Shown here: piece after piece, positions 36,107-46,658 of the stretch | Numbering within the stretch: the stretch's first letter is position 1 | Layout: every line of letters starts with the position of its first letter | Assembly: GCA_023380915.1 (NCBI GenBank) | Contig: JAMCSM010000013.1 | Location: forward strand, 1 to 64,000 | From: Actinomycetota bacterium | GTDB taxonomy: Bacteria; Actinomycetota; Humimicrobiia; Humimicrobiales; Humimicrobiaceae | Length of the DNA stretch: 64,000 nucleotides | Direction: 5' to 3' | Notes under the pieces: model-generated | What the model was told of the DNA's origin: nothing | The model's input: only the letters and a program-made list of their open reading frames with translations | Databases searched by the model: none | Made by a program: the position numbers and the translations under genes

Positions 36107-37474
36107 ATGAAAGAATTAAAAATAGGTTTTATTGGAGTTAATTCCAACCTTTTAAATGGTGAACAAAACATTAAAATATTTGAAAACTCCATAAAACTTT
36201 TAACAGAAATTGTAAAGCCGCATCAATTGGTTTATTTTAAGGAGGTTTTAGTAGACACTCCGGAAAGTCAAGAAAAATTAACTAAATTAATTGAGGAATG
36301 GGATGAAATCAAGTTTGATCTAATAATAATACAGTCTGTTGGATTTGGTTTAGGGATTGGGCCTGTTGAGATTGTAATTTCACAAAGGAATGTCCCTATT
36401 GTTCTATGGGCTTTGCCAGAACCTGATTTAAAAGAAGGTATTGGTCTTAAAAGAAATTCATGGTGTGGAGTAAATATGCATTCAGCTCATCTTAATAAAC
36501 TTGGTGTAAGGTATGAATATATTTATGGCTTGCCAGGACAAGAAGTAGAATTAAAGTTAAAGCAAATTATTAAAGTATTCGAGGTTATAAAGAAATTAAG
36601 AAAATCTACTATTGGCGCAGTTGGAGCAAGGGTCCCGGGCTATTATGATAGTAATTTTGATGAACTTTCTTTAAGAAAAGCATTAGGAATTAAATTTGAA
36701 TTTTTTGATCTGGCACAAGTCTTTGCAGCCTTTGAAAAGATTTCTGATAAAGAAGTTGAAGATACTGCTAAAAAAATCTATTCATTTAAAAGAGTTAATA
36801 TAGACGACTATATAAAAAATTCCACCAAATTTTATATTTCTATTAAGAAAATAATAGCTGAATATAACCTTTCTGCAATTTCTGTGAAATGCTGGCCTGA
36901 TTTGCAGAATATGTTAAATATAGTTGCATGTTCTGTAGTAAGTGCTTTAGGAGATTTAAATATACCTGTAAGCTGTGAAGGCGATATGCTGGGTGCAGCA
37001 TCAATGTTATTAATGCGCTACTTCAACAATGATGTTACATCTCTTGTAGATATAACAGATTTTGATTTTAAAGAAAATAGTTTTCTGATATTTCATTGCG
37101 GTGCATGTCCAACAGCCATGGCTGCAAAAAGAGATAGAATTGAACACAGAGAGCAATCAATTGCTGCAACGCATTCGGGCATAGCAAATGAATTTGCGCT
37201 AAAGTCTGGAAACTGTGCATTACTACGGTTGAGAGAAGATAATGATATCAGAGGGAAATACAAAATGTTTTTTGCGGGTGGAGAAGGTATTGAAGGTGCA
37301 AACATTATCAGAGGAAATACATTAAAGATAAAGATAAAAAGTGATTTAGGCAATTTTATAGACACAATTATTAAGAATGGATTTGAACACCATTATTCAT
37401 TTGGATATGGTGTTAAGAAGGATATGCTTATGAAGTTTTGTGAATGGGCAAATATTGAAACTTATTTTGTTTAG
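36107..37474 (+). CDS. L-fucose/L-arabinose isomerase-like protein, copy 1
   Basis: A 455-residue protein of the fucose/arabinose isomerase superfamily. Two Rossmann-like N-terminal domains are followed by the catalytic part with possible metal ligands in SCEGDMLGA (Glu), DITDFD (Asp) and FHCGACP (His). These are expected to interconvert aldose and ketose. A second member is at 42974. Such remote FucI-like proteins are often annotated without known substrates. Confidence 0.8.
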   Translation: MKELKIGFIGVNSNLLNGEQNIKIFENSIKLLTEIVKPHQLVYFKEVLVDTPESQEKLTKLIEEWDEIKFDLIIIQSVGFGLGIGPVEIVISQRNVPIVLWALPEPDLKEGIGLKRNSWCGVNMHSAHLNKLGVRYEYIYGLPGQEVELKLKQIIKVFEVIKKLRKSTIGAVGARVPGYYDSNFDELSLRKALGIKFEFFDLAQVFAAFEKISDKEVEDTAKKIYSFKRVNIDDYIKNSTKFYISIKKIIAEYNLSAISVKCWPDLQNMLNIVACSVVSALGDLNIPVSCEGDMLGAASMLLMRYFNNDVTSLVDITDFDFKENSFLIFHCGACPTAMAAKRDRIEHREQSIAATHSGIANEFALKSGNCALLRLREDNDIRGKYKMFFAGGEGIEGANIIRGNTLKIKIKSDLGNFIDTIIKNGFEHHYSFGYGVKKDMLMKFCEWANIETYFV

Positions 37475-37554
37475 GTCTTAGCTAATTTATAAAATTAAAT
37501 TACATTATTGGCAATTGGTAAATTAATAATGCTAAAGAATGATTATTAAAAGTA

Positions 37555-38643
37555 TTGGGAAATATAACGTTAACACCAAAAAAAAGAGTAAAAATTACAT
37601 TGGAACATAAAGAACCTGATAGAATTCCTATTGGTTTTGAATCCACATCGGAAGTGACTAAAAGTTTAAAAAGCTTTTTGGGAATTGAGACTGATGATGA
37701 ATTATTGAAAAGATTGGGTGTAGATATAAGAAAAGTTTTTCCAAATTATATTGGCCCAAAAAATTTATATTTTGATCATGGCCTGGACTCTACGGGTAAA
37801 GATATATGGGGTATAGAAAGAAGAAGTGTAAAAAATGAGTTTGGGGTTTATTTTGAAATTACAGGCTATCCTCTAAAAGATGCTAAAAGTATTGAAGAAA
37901 TAGAAAATTATCCCTGGCCTAAAGCAGAATGGTTTGATTTCGATAGTGTTGTTGACCAGATAGAAAGATTTGAAAGGGAAAATGAATACTTCATTATGCT
38001 AAGAGGCGGAGGCTCTTCTTTTGAATTGGCTTGGTCTATGCGTGGATTTGAGCAATTTCTTATGGATTTAATTGTAAATCCCGATATTGCAAAAAAAATC
38101 ATGGAAAAAATTGTTGACTTTTTTATCTCAGTTGCAAAAGAATCACTGGAAGCTGCTAAAGGCAGAATAGACATAGTCCGTCTTCATGATGATATAGCAT
38201 CTCAAGAAAGTTTATTAATTTCCAAAGATATGTGGAGGTCATTTATCAAGCCCATTTATAAAAAGTATTTTGAATTTTACGATAAATATGGGGTAAAAAA
38301 ATATTACCACTCCTGTGGTTCAATTGAACCCATAGTAGAAGATATGATTGAAGTCGGTCTGGATGTACTAAATCCATTACAGTTCAGTGCCAAGGATTTT
38401 CCAATGCCCGAAGATCTCAAATCAAGATATGGCAGTAGATTATGCTTTGAAGGTGGAATGGATGTTCAGACAGTTTTACCTTTCTATACTCCTGAAGATA
38501 TAAAAAAAGAAACAACAAAACTGATTAAAATATTAGGGGAAAATGGAGGATTTATTATTGAATCGTCACATGCATTACAACCTGATACAAAACCTGAAAA
38601 TATTATGGCGATGTATGATACAGCTTTAAGATTTTTTTATTAA
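37555..38643 (+). CDS. UroD-family protein, copy 3
   Basis: A 362-residue UroD-fold protein. Metal motif His252 and Cys254 (YHSCGS), and a later His in ESSHALQ. The start is TTG at 37555 with no strong ribosome binding site. It is adjacent to the class II aldolase gene. Confidence 0.78.
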   Translation: MGNITLTPKKRVKITLEHKEPDRIPIGFESTSEVTKSLKSFLGIETDDELLKRLGVDIRKVFPNYIGPKNLYFDHGLDSTGKDIWGIERRSVKNEFGVYFEITGYPLKDAKSIEEIENYPWPKAEWFDFDSVVDQIERFERENEYFIMLRGGGSSFELAWSMRGFEQFLMDLIVNPDIAKKIMEKIVDFFISVAKESLEAAKGRIDIVRLHDDIASQESLLISKDMWRSFIKPIYKKYFEFYDKYGVKKYYHSCGSIEPIVEDMIEVGLDVLNPLQFSAKDFPMPEDLKSRYGSRLCFEGGMDVQTVLPFYTPEDIKKETTKLIKILGENGGFIIESSHALQPDTKPENIMAMYDTALRFFY

Positions 38644-38661
38644 CTTTATATTACAAAAATA

Positions 38662-39519
38662 ATGGCATTATATAATTTAAAAGACGTATTAACCGATGCG
38701 AAGAAAAAAAGGTATGCTGTAATTGCTGCTGTTGCATTTAATTTTGATTCAGCTCAGGCAATAGTTGAGGCTGCTGAAGAAAAAAAATCTCCGGTAATTC
38801 TCTTAATGGGTGAAGGTATATTTAAATACTTGAATTTTGAAAAGCTTGTTCAACCCATAATACTTTTATCTGAGGAAGTAAAAGCACCTGTTGTTGTACA
38901 CTTAGATCACGGCAAGGATTTTAAAATTGTTATGGAATGCATAAGAGCTGGTTTTACTTCTGTAATGTTTGATGGCTCGCGTGAAAAGATTGATAAAAAT
39001 ATAGAAATAACAAAGGGAATTATTGAAGTGGCTCATACGTTAGATATATCAGTTGAAGGAGAAGTGGGTGTTGTAGGGGGTCTGGAAAGTTTTAACGAAG
39101 AGATCAAAGAAATTAAAAAAGAGCAGTTTACCAAAATTGAAGATGCAGTAAGGTTTGCCAGGGAAACAAAGGTTGATGCACTGGCAATTGCGGTTGGAAC
39201 AATACATGGTGTCTTTAAAAGTGAACCGAATATTGATTTTGAGAGAATTTCAAATATAAGAAATAAAATTGAAACTCCACTTGTTTTACATGGAGGTTCA
39301 GGTTTGTCTGATGAAGATTTTAAAAAAGCAATAAAGAGTGGTATTACTAAAATAAATTATTTTACCAATTTACTTATTGATGCTCGCAATGAAGTAAAAA
39401 ATATCATTAATAATAATGAGGACATTAATTATATGGAAATAAATTATAGAGCAATGAGAGCAATAAAAAATGGAATTAAGGTGAAGATGGATGTCTTTGG
39501 CAGCTCGGGAAAAGGCTAA
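38662..39519 (+). CDS. class II fructose-bisphosphate-type aldolase
   Basis: A 285-residue zinc aldolase of the FBA/GatY/KbaY family. Zinc ligands are HLDHG (residues about 81-85), the VEGEVG segment and His in GTIHG and LHGGSG. It should cleave a ketose bisphosphate or ketose-1-phosphate to DHAP plus an aldehyde. The PfkB kinase downstream could supply its substrate. Confidence 0.9.
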   Translation: MALYNLKDVLTDAKKKRYAVIAAVAFNFDSAQAIVEAAEEKKSPVILLMGEGIFKYLNFEKLVQPIILLSEEVKAPVVVHLDHGKDFKIVMECIRAGFTSVMFDGSREKIDKNIEITKGIIEVAHTLDISVEGEVGVVGGLESFNEEIKEIKKEQFTKIEDAVRFARETKVDALAIAVGTIHGVFKSEPNIDFERISNIRNKIETPLVLHGGSGLSDEDFKKAIKSGITKINYFTNLLIDARNEVKNIINNNEDINYMEINYRAMRAIKNGIKVKMDVFGSSGKG

Positions 39520-39544
39520 TTTTTTACAATATACTGATATACAG

Positions 39545-41752
39545 ATGAATAAGAGAAAAATGGAAAATTTTTCTGAGAAGACTTATTTTCAGAGGCGTGA
39601 TATTTACTCAATGATTTGGAAAGAAAAAAAGAATGACCCGGTAATTTTAAAGAAAGCCAAAGCCCTGGTAGAATTTTTAGAAAAAAAAGAAATAATCCTA
39701 AAGGAAAATGATCTTTTAGCTGGATATCAACAACCTTATAATTTTTCAGAACTATATGAAAAATTTTCAAAAAATCCTCTACTGATATCATTTAATAGCA
39801 ATTTAACCTATGACCTTAGCAGGATAGATAAAAAAAGTCGTATTTTACTGGAAGAATTTAAAAAGGCGGTAAAAGTTGGAGTATTTGTTTCATGGATAGG
39901 AGGTCATGTAATACCTGATTATGAAGGTATGCTTGGGAAAGGTTTTGTTGGGATCCGCAGAAAAGCAGAAAATAATTTAGCAAATGTAAAATATATTGAT
40001 AAAGATTTTTTATCTTCTGTAGTAATAATTTGTGAGGGTGTAGAAAATTATATCAAGCGTTATGCTAAAAAAGCCAGTTTATTAGCTGGAAAAGTAAAAA
40101 GTAAAAGGTATGAATACAATTTAAAGAGGATTGCAGAAGCATGCGAATGGGTTTCAATCAATCCTCCAAGGACTTTTTTTGAAGCTCTGCAATTATTCTG
40201 GTTTATACATGAAATACTGACAGCTGAACAGGAAAGCGGCTCACTTTCGCTTGGCAGATTTGACCAGTATATTTACCCTTACTATATTTATGATTTGAGA
40301 GATGGTCGAACGACTAGGGAGGAAGCTGGAAGACTTATAGAAGAAATTTGGGTTAAATTTAATGGTCTTTCCAGGGGATTTCAGAATATTACTCTGGGCG
40401 GGCAAAAAATTAACGGAAGCGATGCCACCAATGATATATCTTATATTTGTCTGGAAGTTACTAGAAAACTTCAAATGCCACAACCTGCTGTATCGGTTCG
40501 TTATCATTCAAAAACACCTGAAAAATTTTTTAATTTGGCATGTGAAACTATTAAAATGGGTTTTGGGTTGCCTGCCCTTTTTAATGATGGAGCAATCATT
40601 CCTGCTAAAGAAAGAATGGGAATTATAAGGGAGGATGCCACTAATTATGGAATAGTAGGCTGTGTTGAACCTGCTATTCCTGGCAAAGAGTTCAGCCAGG
40701 CTGAAGCTTTGCGAATAAATTGGGCTAAAGTTCTGGAACTCATTCTTAATGATGGTAAATGTGCAATAACAGGTGAAAAAATAAAAATGAAAAATGAAAA
40801 ATTATGTGGTTTTAATTCATTTGATGATTTTTATAAAGTTTATAAGGACGAGTTAAAGTATTTTGTTAATCTTGGAATTAAAGCCTTGAATATACTTGAT
40901 AAAAACTTTTCCAGATTTTTTCCATATCCATATTTATCTGCCATAATGTCGGGGTGCATAAAAAACAATAGAGATGTTACGGGTGGAGGTACTGTTTATA
41001 ACCTTACATCAATTAACGGATGCGGAATAGCAAATACTGCTGACTCTCTGGCTTCTATAAAGAAATTAGTTTATGAAGAGAAAAGAATTACTCTAAGAGA
41101 GTTAAAAGATAATTTACGAAATAATTTTTACAAAAATGAAAGATTAAGGCAGATGTTAATAAACAGATCGCCGAAATATGGTAATGATGATGATTATGTC
41201 GATATATTTTTAAAGGATCTTGTAAAATTGTTTTGTAATAAAATCAACAGATACTACAATCCAAGAGACGGTAATTATCAATGCGGATTATATACTGTAG
41301 ATTCTCATGCTACTCTTGGTAAACTAACAGGTGCACTTCCTGATGGCCGTTTTTCAGGAATGGCTCTGGCTAATGGATTGTCACCTTCACAGGGCATGGA
41401 TAGATTAGGCCCTACAGCAGTTATAAATTCAATCTTAAAATTTAATCATAAATTATTGGGTAATGGCATGGTATTGGATTTGAAGTTCTTGCCACAAATA
41501 CTGGCTGATAAAAATGGATTTGAAAAATTCAAAATATTAATTAAAACATATTTTGAACTTGGAGGTATGGAACTGCAGTTTAATGTGATAAATAAAGAAA
41601 CTCTGATTAAAGCTCAAAAATCACCCAATGATTATCAGAATTTAATAGTAAGAGTCTCTGGATTTAGTAATTATTTTACATCGCTTGATAAAGTTCTTCA
41701 GGATGAAATTATTAATCGGACAGAGATTGGGACAGAACAATATTTGAAATGA
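39545..41752 (+). CDS. glycyl radical enzyme, dehydratase/lyase type
   Basis: A radical enzyme of the pyruvate formate-lyase superfamily, 735 residues from ATG at 39545 (an earlier ATG at 39491 overlaps the aldolase gene). The catalytic Cys373 lies in GCVEP and the radical Gly706 in RVSGFSNYF (Phe replaces the usual Tyr). GCVEP is shared by eliminases such as diol or hydroxyproline dehydratases and not by PFL itself. The activase is at 25598. No microcompartment shell genes are nearby. Substrate unassigned; a polyol or sugar acid is plausible. Confidence 0.88.
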   Translation: MNKRKMENFSEKTYFQRRDIYSMIWKEKKNDPVILKKAKALVEFLEKKEIILKENDLLAGYQQPYNFSELYEKFSKNPLLISFNSNLTYDLSRIDKKSRILLEEFKKAVKVGVFVSWIGGHVIPDYEGMLGKGFVGIRRKAENNLANVKYIDKDFLSSVVIICEGVENYIKRYAKKASLLAGKVKSKRYEYNLKRIAEACEWVSINPPRTFFEALQLFWFIHEILTAEQESGSLSLGRFDQYIYPYYIYDLRDGRTTREEAGRLIEEIWVKFNGLSRGFQNITLGGQKINGSDATNDISYICLEVTRKLQMPQPAVSVRYHSKTPEKFFNLACETIKMGFGLPALFNDGAIIPAKERMGIIREDATNYGIVGCVEPAIPGKEFSQAEALRINWAKVLELILNDGKCAITGEKIKMKNEKLCGFNSFDDFYKVYKDELKYFVNLGIKALNILDKNFSRFFPYPYLSAIMSGCIKNNRDVTGGGTVYNLTSINGCGIANTADSLASIKKLVYEEKRITLRELKDNLRNNFYKNERLRQMLINRSPKYGNDDDYVDIFLKDLVKLFCNKINRYYNPRDGNYQCGLYTVDSHATLGKLTGALPDGRFSGMALANGLSPSQGMDRLGPTAVINSILKFNHKLLGNGMVLDLKFLPQILADKNGFEKFKILIKTYFELGGMELQFNVINKETLIKAQKSPNDYQNLIVRVSGFSNYFTSLDKVLQDEIINRTEIGTEQYLK

Positions 41753-41773
41753 TTTTATTATTTTGAAGATTAT

Positions 41774-42892
41774 ATGAATAAATATCATCAAATTGAAATA
41801 TCTAAAAATAAAAAAAGAGTTTTAAATTCTATATCTCATAAAACTGTGGATAAAATATCTTTGATGTATAGAGCTGTACCAAAGATGAGCGCCAGGCTTT
41901 TAAAATATTTTTTATTAGATCCTGATTTAAATAAGAGCTGGAAAGATTTGCAAGAAGTATTAAAGATCGATGTTTTTTCAAGTGGAAATGGTTTGGGTAA
42001 ATTTACTAAATATTTTCCAGAGTATATTGGAAAAAATCCAGCAAACAAAACGGATAGAAGTATGTTTTATGCATGGGGCATTTATTTCTTAGAGAGCAAT
42101 GTAAATGATGCTGGGATTTATCTGGACAATAATGATTTTGCAAAGCTTGAAAGTATTTATGAAATAAAAAAATATCCTGCACCAAAACCGGAAGATTTTG
42201 ATTTTGAAGTTGATACCATGAAACTAGATATGAATTTAAAGAAAGATTGCTTTCTAGGTACAGGATATCTTGTAAATATTTTTATGATTTCCCTGTATCT
42301 TCGCGGGATACAAAAATTAATGATTGAACTACTGACAAATAAAAAATTGGCAAAATATTATATTGACCCAATAGGTGGTTTTGCGTATGAGTTTACAAAA
42401 ACAATTTTAGGTAAAATTGGGAAAGAAATAGACTTCTTTTCCCTTTGGGATGATTTTGCAATGCAAACTGGGCTGATGATACCATATGATGTTTTTAAAT
42501 ATTTCTATTTTCCCTGGTATAAAAAAATTTTTTCATTGGCTAAACAATATAATTTAATAACCTATTTCCATATTTGTGGTAACGTGAATGGAGTTATACC
42601 AGATTTAATTGATATGGGGGTAGATATACTGGATCCAATACAAACTTCAGCTAAAGATATGGATTTGGAGCATTTAAAAAACAGATATGGTAAAAATATA
42701 TGTTTTCATGGCGGTATTGATGTTCAGCATATGTTGCCTTTTGGTAAAGTAAAAGATATTAAAGGATATGTTGATAAAACACTATCCCTGTTTAATAATG
42801 AAGGCGGTTTAATATTAGGTCCATCTCACGAGATTACAAGTGATACACCATTAGAAAATATTTTAGCAGTTTATAGACCTGACCTATTATAG
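41774..42892 (+). CDS. UroD-family protein, copy 4
   Basis: A 372-residue UroD-fold protein. Motif FHICGNV with His266 and Cys268, and a later GPSHEI carrying a His. It directly follows the glycyl radical enzyme gene. It shares the pattern GGIDVQHMLPFG with copy 3. Confidence 0.78.
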   Translation: MNKYHQIEISKNKKRVLNSISHKTVDKISLMYRAVPKMSARLLKYFLLDPDLNKSWKDLQEVLKIDVFSSGNGLGKFTKYFPEYIGKNPANKTDRSMFYAWGIYFLESNVNDAGIYLDNNDFAKLESIYEIKKYPAPKPEDFDFEVDTMKLDMNLKKDCFLGTGYLVNIFMISLYLRGIQKLMIELLTNKKLAKYYIDPIGGFAYEFTKTILGKIGKEIDFFSLWDDFAMQTGLMIPYDVFKYFYFPWYKKIFSLAKQYNLITYFHICGNVNGVIPDLIDMGVDILDPIQTSAKDMDLEHLKNRYGKNICFHGGIDVQHMLPFGKVKDIKGYVDKTLSLFNNEGGLILGPSHEITSDTPLENILAVYRPDLL

Positions 42893-42973
42893 ATGAAATA
42901 GAAAATTCTTTAATTTTTAAAGATAAATTGCAAAAAACTTTAAAATAAGAAAATGTAAACAAGGAGTATTCTA

Positions 42974-44413
42974 ATGAACAGGAAGAAAGATTTTGTAATA
43001 GGCTATGCACCGACCAGAAGAAACGTTTTTAGTGTTGAAGATTCTTTTAGATTAAAAGTGGAGATACTCAATAAAATAAAATCGTTTGGATATCAGGTTG
43101 TCGATATAAATGATATAAATGAAGAAGGGTTGCTTCTGACTGATTATGATGCTTCAAAAACAATAGAAAAATTTAAAAATAAAAAAGTTGACTGTGTTTT
43201 TTCTCCACATTGCAATTTTGGGACAGAAAGTGCTGTTGCTATTGTAGCAAAAGAAATAGGTAAACCATTTTTATTATGGGGTCCAAGAGATGAAGCACCT
43301 TTGCCGGACGGGTCAAGACTCAGGGATACACAATGCGGTTTATTTGCAACAAGCAAGATTCTTACAAGAATGGGTGTTAATTTTACATACATACTTAATT
43401 GCAGGTTAAACGATGAATTATTTGAAAGGGGATTTAATAATTTTATCAGAGCAGCAAATATTGTTAAAACATTCAAAAAGATAAGGATTGGGCAAATTGG
43501 TGTAAGACCGGGTGATTTCTGGACCGTAATTTGCAATGAAGGTGAATTGCTTGAAAAATTCAATATACAGATAGTTCCTTTTAATCTTGACGATGTAGTG
43601 TCTGAAGCAAAAAAGCTTATCAAAAATCCTGACAGTGATTTTAAAGAAACATTTAAATTTGCACGTGAAAATTTGGGTGTAGATCTTGATAATGAACCTT
43701 TAAGTAATCTAATTGCTTTAAAAGTAATAATTAAGAGAATATCTGTTGAAAGGAATATTCCGGCGTTTGCAATACAGTGCTGGAATTCTTTACAGGATAT
43801 GATGGGAATTTTTCCCTGTTTTGCAAACTCTTTACTTTTTAGCGAAGAAATACCTGTTGCATGTGAAACTGACATTCACGGTGCTTTGACATCACTGATA
43901 GCACAGGCAGCAACCTTTGATGAAAGGCCTGTATTTTTTGCAGACCTTACAGTTAGACATCCTGAAGATGATAATATTGAACTTTTATGGCACTGTGGAC
44001 CTTTTCCATATACATTAAGAAAACCCGGCGAAAAAGCAGTCGTTAGTGAACATTTTGTAAAAGGTGGAAGTGTTTTTGGAGCCTGCAGCTGGGAGATTGT
44101 TGGTGGTGATGTTTCAATAGTAAGGTTTGATGGTGCAAATGGCAATTACACATTACTTGCAGGGCATGCTGTTGGTGCTGAGGGTCCAAAAAACAGAGGA
44201 ACATACTTATGGGTTAAAGTTAAGGACTGGAGTAGATGGGAAGAGAGATTAATATATGGACCATATATCCATCATGTCATAGGAATACATGATAAGATAG
44301 CTCCGGTTATTTATGAGGCAACAAAATATATTGATGGAGTAAAGTTTGACTCTATCGAACCTTCAGAAAAAGAAATAAATGATTGGCTTATGGGGAGGAG
44401 TAATAATATCTAA
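42974..44413 (+). CDS. L-fucose/L-arabinose isomerase-like protein, copy 2
   Basis: A 479-residue relative of the protein at 36107 with the same possible ligand order: Glu in ACETDIHGA, Asp in FADLTV and His in LLWHCGPFP. AAGGAG precedes the ATG. The presence of two suggests heteromers or two substrates. Confidence 0.82.
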   Translation: MNRKKDFVIGYAPTRRNVFSVEDSFRLKVEILNKIKSFGYQVVDINDINEEGLLLTDYDASKTIEKFKNKKVDCVFSPHCNFGTESAVAIVAKEIGKPFLLWGPRDEAPLPDGSRLRDTQCGLFATSKILTRMGVNFTYILNCRLNDELFERGFNNFIRAANIVKTFKKIRIGQIGVRPGDFWTVICNEGELLEKFNIQIVPFNLDDVVSEAKKLIKNPDSDFKETFKFARENLGVDLDNEPLSNLIALKVIIKRISVERNIPAFAIQCWNSLQDMMGIFPCFANSLLFSEEIPVACETDIHGALTSLIAQAATFDERPVFFADLTVRHPEDDNIELLWHCGPFPYTLRKPGEKAVVSEHFVKGGSVFGACSWEIVGGDVSIVRFDGANGNYTLLAGHAVGAEGPKNRGTYLWVKVKDWSRWEERLIYGPYIHHVIGIHDKIAPVIYEATKYIDGVKFDSIEPSEKEINDWLMGRSNNI

Positions 44414-44518
44414 TACATTTTGTACTATAAATTATCTGGCAATGGTTGATACTGTTAAAAAATGCAGAAAATATCCAATAGATATAAAAAATATTCAATA
44501 AATAAAGATTTAATAATA

Positions 44519-45472
44519 ATGGAAAATAATAAGAAAAATACTCAATTTGACGTAGCTGGTTTTGGTATCGCAACACTGGACTACATCTGTTTGGTTGATG
44601 AAGTCGCAAATTTTAATAATTCAATATTTATTTCAGATGTTAATTTTTTTGGTGGAGGGGTTGTGCCAACTGCGCTAGTGGCACTTCAGAGACTTGGAGG
44701 CAAATCAGCATTTGTAACTTCATTGGGTAAGGATTGGACAGGAAAAGAGATAATAAAAGGATTAAAAAAAGAAAAAATAGATTGCTCAGGAGTTGATTTT
44801 GTTGATAATATTCATTCTCCATTTAGCTTTGTACAGGTTACAAGAAGTCTTGGAGAAAGAGCAATAGCTTTCTACCCAGGATCCAGTTCTTTATTAAAAT
44901 TCACTGAAAGAGCTAAATATTTAATTAGTAAAAGTAAGATACTTCATTTGGACGGCCTTAAACCTGAGGAAAATTTAAAAGCTGCTGAATTTGCCCGTAA
45001 ACATGGGCTAAAAGTAATGATAGACACAAATAAAGTAATGGAAGGTACCAAGAGGTTGCTTGCAAATGCTGATTACCTAATTTTGCCTCAATCTTTCTTA
45101 TATGATTATACTGGTTTAAAAGATATAAAAGATGCTTTATTAAGGATAAAAAAGGAATATGATCCTGAAATATTGGTTGTAACCATAGGTATCGAAGGTT
45201 CACTTGCTTTAGTAAATAATGGTTTCTTATATGTTAAAACCTTTAAGGAAATTGAAAGAAAAGATACAACCGGAGCAGGGGATGTATACCATGGTGCGTT
45301 TCTTTTTGGAATCATACATGGATGGTCAGTGAAAGACATAATGGTTTTTTCATCTGCAGCATCTTCTATAAAATGCATGAGTTATGGTGGAAGGAATGGT
45401 ATACCAAATTTTGATGCAACTATGAGATTTTTAAAAGAGCATGATATAGATATTAAAAATTTTAGAATTTAA
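44519..45472 (+). CDS. PfkB-family sugar kinase
   Basis: A ribokinase-fold kinase with the PfkB signatures GGGVVPTALVALQRLGG (near residue 45) and DTTGAGDVYHGAF (C-terminal, catalytic Asp). I chose ATG at 44519; an in-frame ATG at 44462 adds 19 mostly basic residues and neither has a strong ribosome binding site. It should phosphorylate a sugar, possibly at C1, to give the aldolase substrate. Confidence 0.9.
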   Translation: MENNKKNTQFDVAGFGIATLDYICLVDEVANFNNSIFISDVNFFGGGVVPTALVALQRLGGKSAFVTSLGKDWTGKEIIKGLKKEKIDCSGVDFVDNIHSPFSFVQVTRSLGERAIAFYPGSSSLLKFTERAKYLISKSKILHLDGLKPEENLKAAEFARKHGLKVMIDTNKVMEGTKRLLANADYLILPQSFLYDYTGLKDIKDALLRIKKEYDPEILVVTIGIEGSLALVNNGFLYVKTFKEIERKDTTGAGDVYHGAFLFGIIHGWSVKDIMVFSSAASSIKCMSYGGRNGIPNFDATMRFLKEHDIDIKNFRI

Positions 45473-45498
45473 ATCTAAAAAATTTTAGGGGAAACTAA

Positions 45499-46632
45499 AT
45501 GTTGGATTTTCTAAATAACTATAAAGAGAGAATAATAGTATCAAAAAATAAAATTAAAAAATGTTATGTAGGGGAACAATTAAGTAATATCCCGTTAATA
45601 TTTAATTTAAGTCCTTTTTATTTAATTAAAAGCAATAAAGTTGCTATAAAAAAATATTTTTCAAACCCTTATTCTGCCTTAGAAATACAATTAAAATCGA
45701 TTAGCGAGCACCTGGAATTTATTGAAGATGATTATATTCCCTATCTTTATCCATACTGGGGTGTATGTGCACTGGCATCAGGTTTTGGTGGTAAAGTACA
45801 ATTTTATGAAAACAAGGATCCCTGGCTGGATGAAAAAGCTATAAAGGATTTTAAAGATATAGATAAATTAAAAAAACCAGAGCTTGGACAAGCAGGTTTG
45901 ATGAAAACAGTTTTTAATTTAATGAAAATATGGAAAAAAGAAGTAAAAGATGGGATTCCTATAGGAATTACTGATATTCAGGGGCCAATTTCAATTTCTA
46001 TCGACCTAATGGGGGTTGAAAACTTTTTTCTGGGGGTAATTGATTGTCCTAATAAGATTCATAAATTATTGGATATAGTAACTGAATACCTGATAGATTG
46101 TTTAAAAAAGTCATATAGCATTATTGGAGACAGAAATGATGGTTATTTTGTTACAGGAATTTATATACCGGCTGGATATGGAAAGGTAAGAATATCTGAA
46201 GATAATATTATTTTTATCTCGCCTGAGATTTGTAAGGAATTTTTAAAACCTTATATTGAAAGAATATTTTCTGAAATAGGTAATGGTTCAATTCACTGGT
46301 GTGGTGATGGATTTAAAAATATTAATGAAATATCTAAGATTGAAGGTCTTATGGGTATTAATAATTGCAGTATGGGAGATATTGAAATCATAAAAAAACA
46401 AAATGAAATTTCCACTGAGAAAAATTTAATATATCAAAATGAGGTAATTATGCCAAAACCTGAATGGTTTGCTAAATTAAAAGAAGTACTAATAAAAAAA
46501 TACTTACTGCATCATTTTATAATTAGCTCAGATAATTTTGGAATATCTTTTAATGGATACGAGTTAATGGATTTAGACAGAATTGAATATATAAAAAATA
46601 TATTAAGGATTAGTCATGCAAGTCTCAAATAG
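45499..46632 (+). CDS. UroD-family protein, copy 5 (divergent)
   Basis: A 377-residue distant UroD-fold protein. His266 and Cys268 are in IHWCGDG, but the C-terminal pattern differs from copies 1-4 (ISSDNFGIS). AGGGG precedes the ATG. Confidence 0.7.
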   Translation: MLDFLNNYKERIIVSKNKIKKCYVGEQLSNIPLIFNLSPFYLIKSNKVAIKKYFSNPYSALEIQLKSISEHLEFIEDDYIPYLYPYWGVCALASGFGGKVQFYENKDPWLDEKAIKDFKDIDKLKKPELGQAGLMKTVFNLMKIWKKEVKDGIPIGITDIQGPISISIDLMGVENFFLGVIDCPNKIHKLLDIVTEYLIDCLKKSYSIIGDRNDGYFVTGIYIPAGYGKVRISEDNIIFISPEICKEFLKPYIERIFSEIGNGSIHWCGDGFKNINEISKIEGLMGINNCSMGDIEIIKKQNEISTEKNLIYQNEVIMPKPEWFAKLKEVLIKKYLLHHFIISSDNFGISFNGYELMDLDRIEYIKNILRISHASLK

Positions 46633-46658
46633 AAAATTTAAAAACGAAAAAAGAAAAA

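Noticed and set aside
39545..41752. Pyruvate formate-lyase
   Set aside because: The catalytic pair Cys-Cys of PFL is absent; the motif is GCVEP, and the activase has the extra clusters of eliminase partners.
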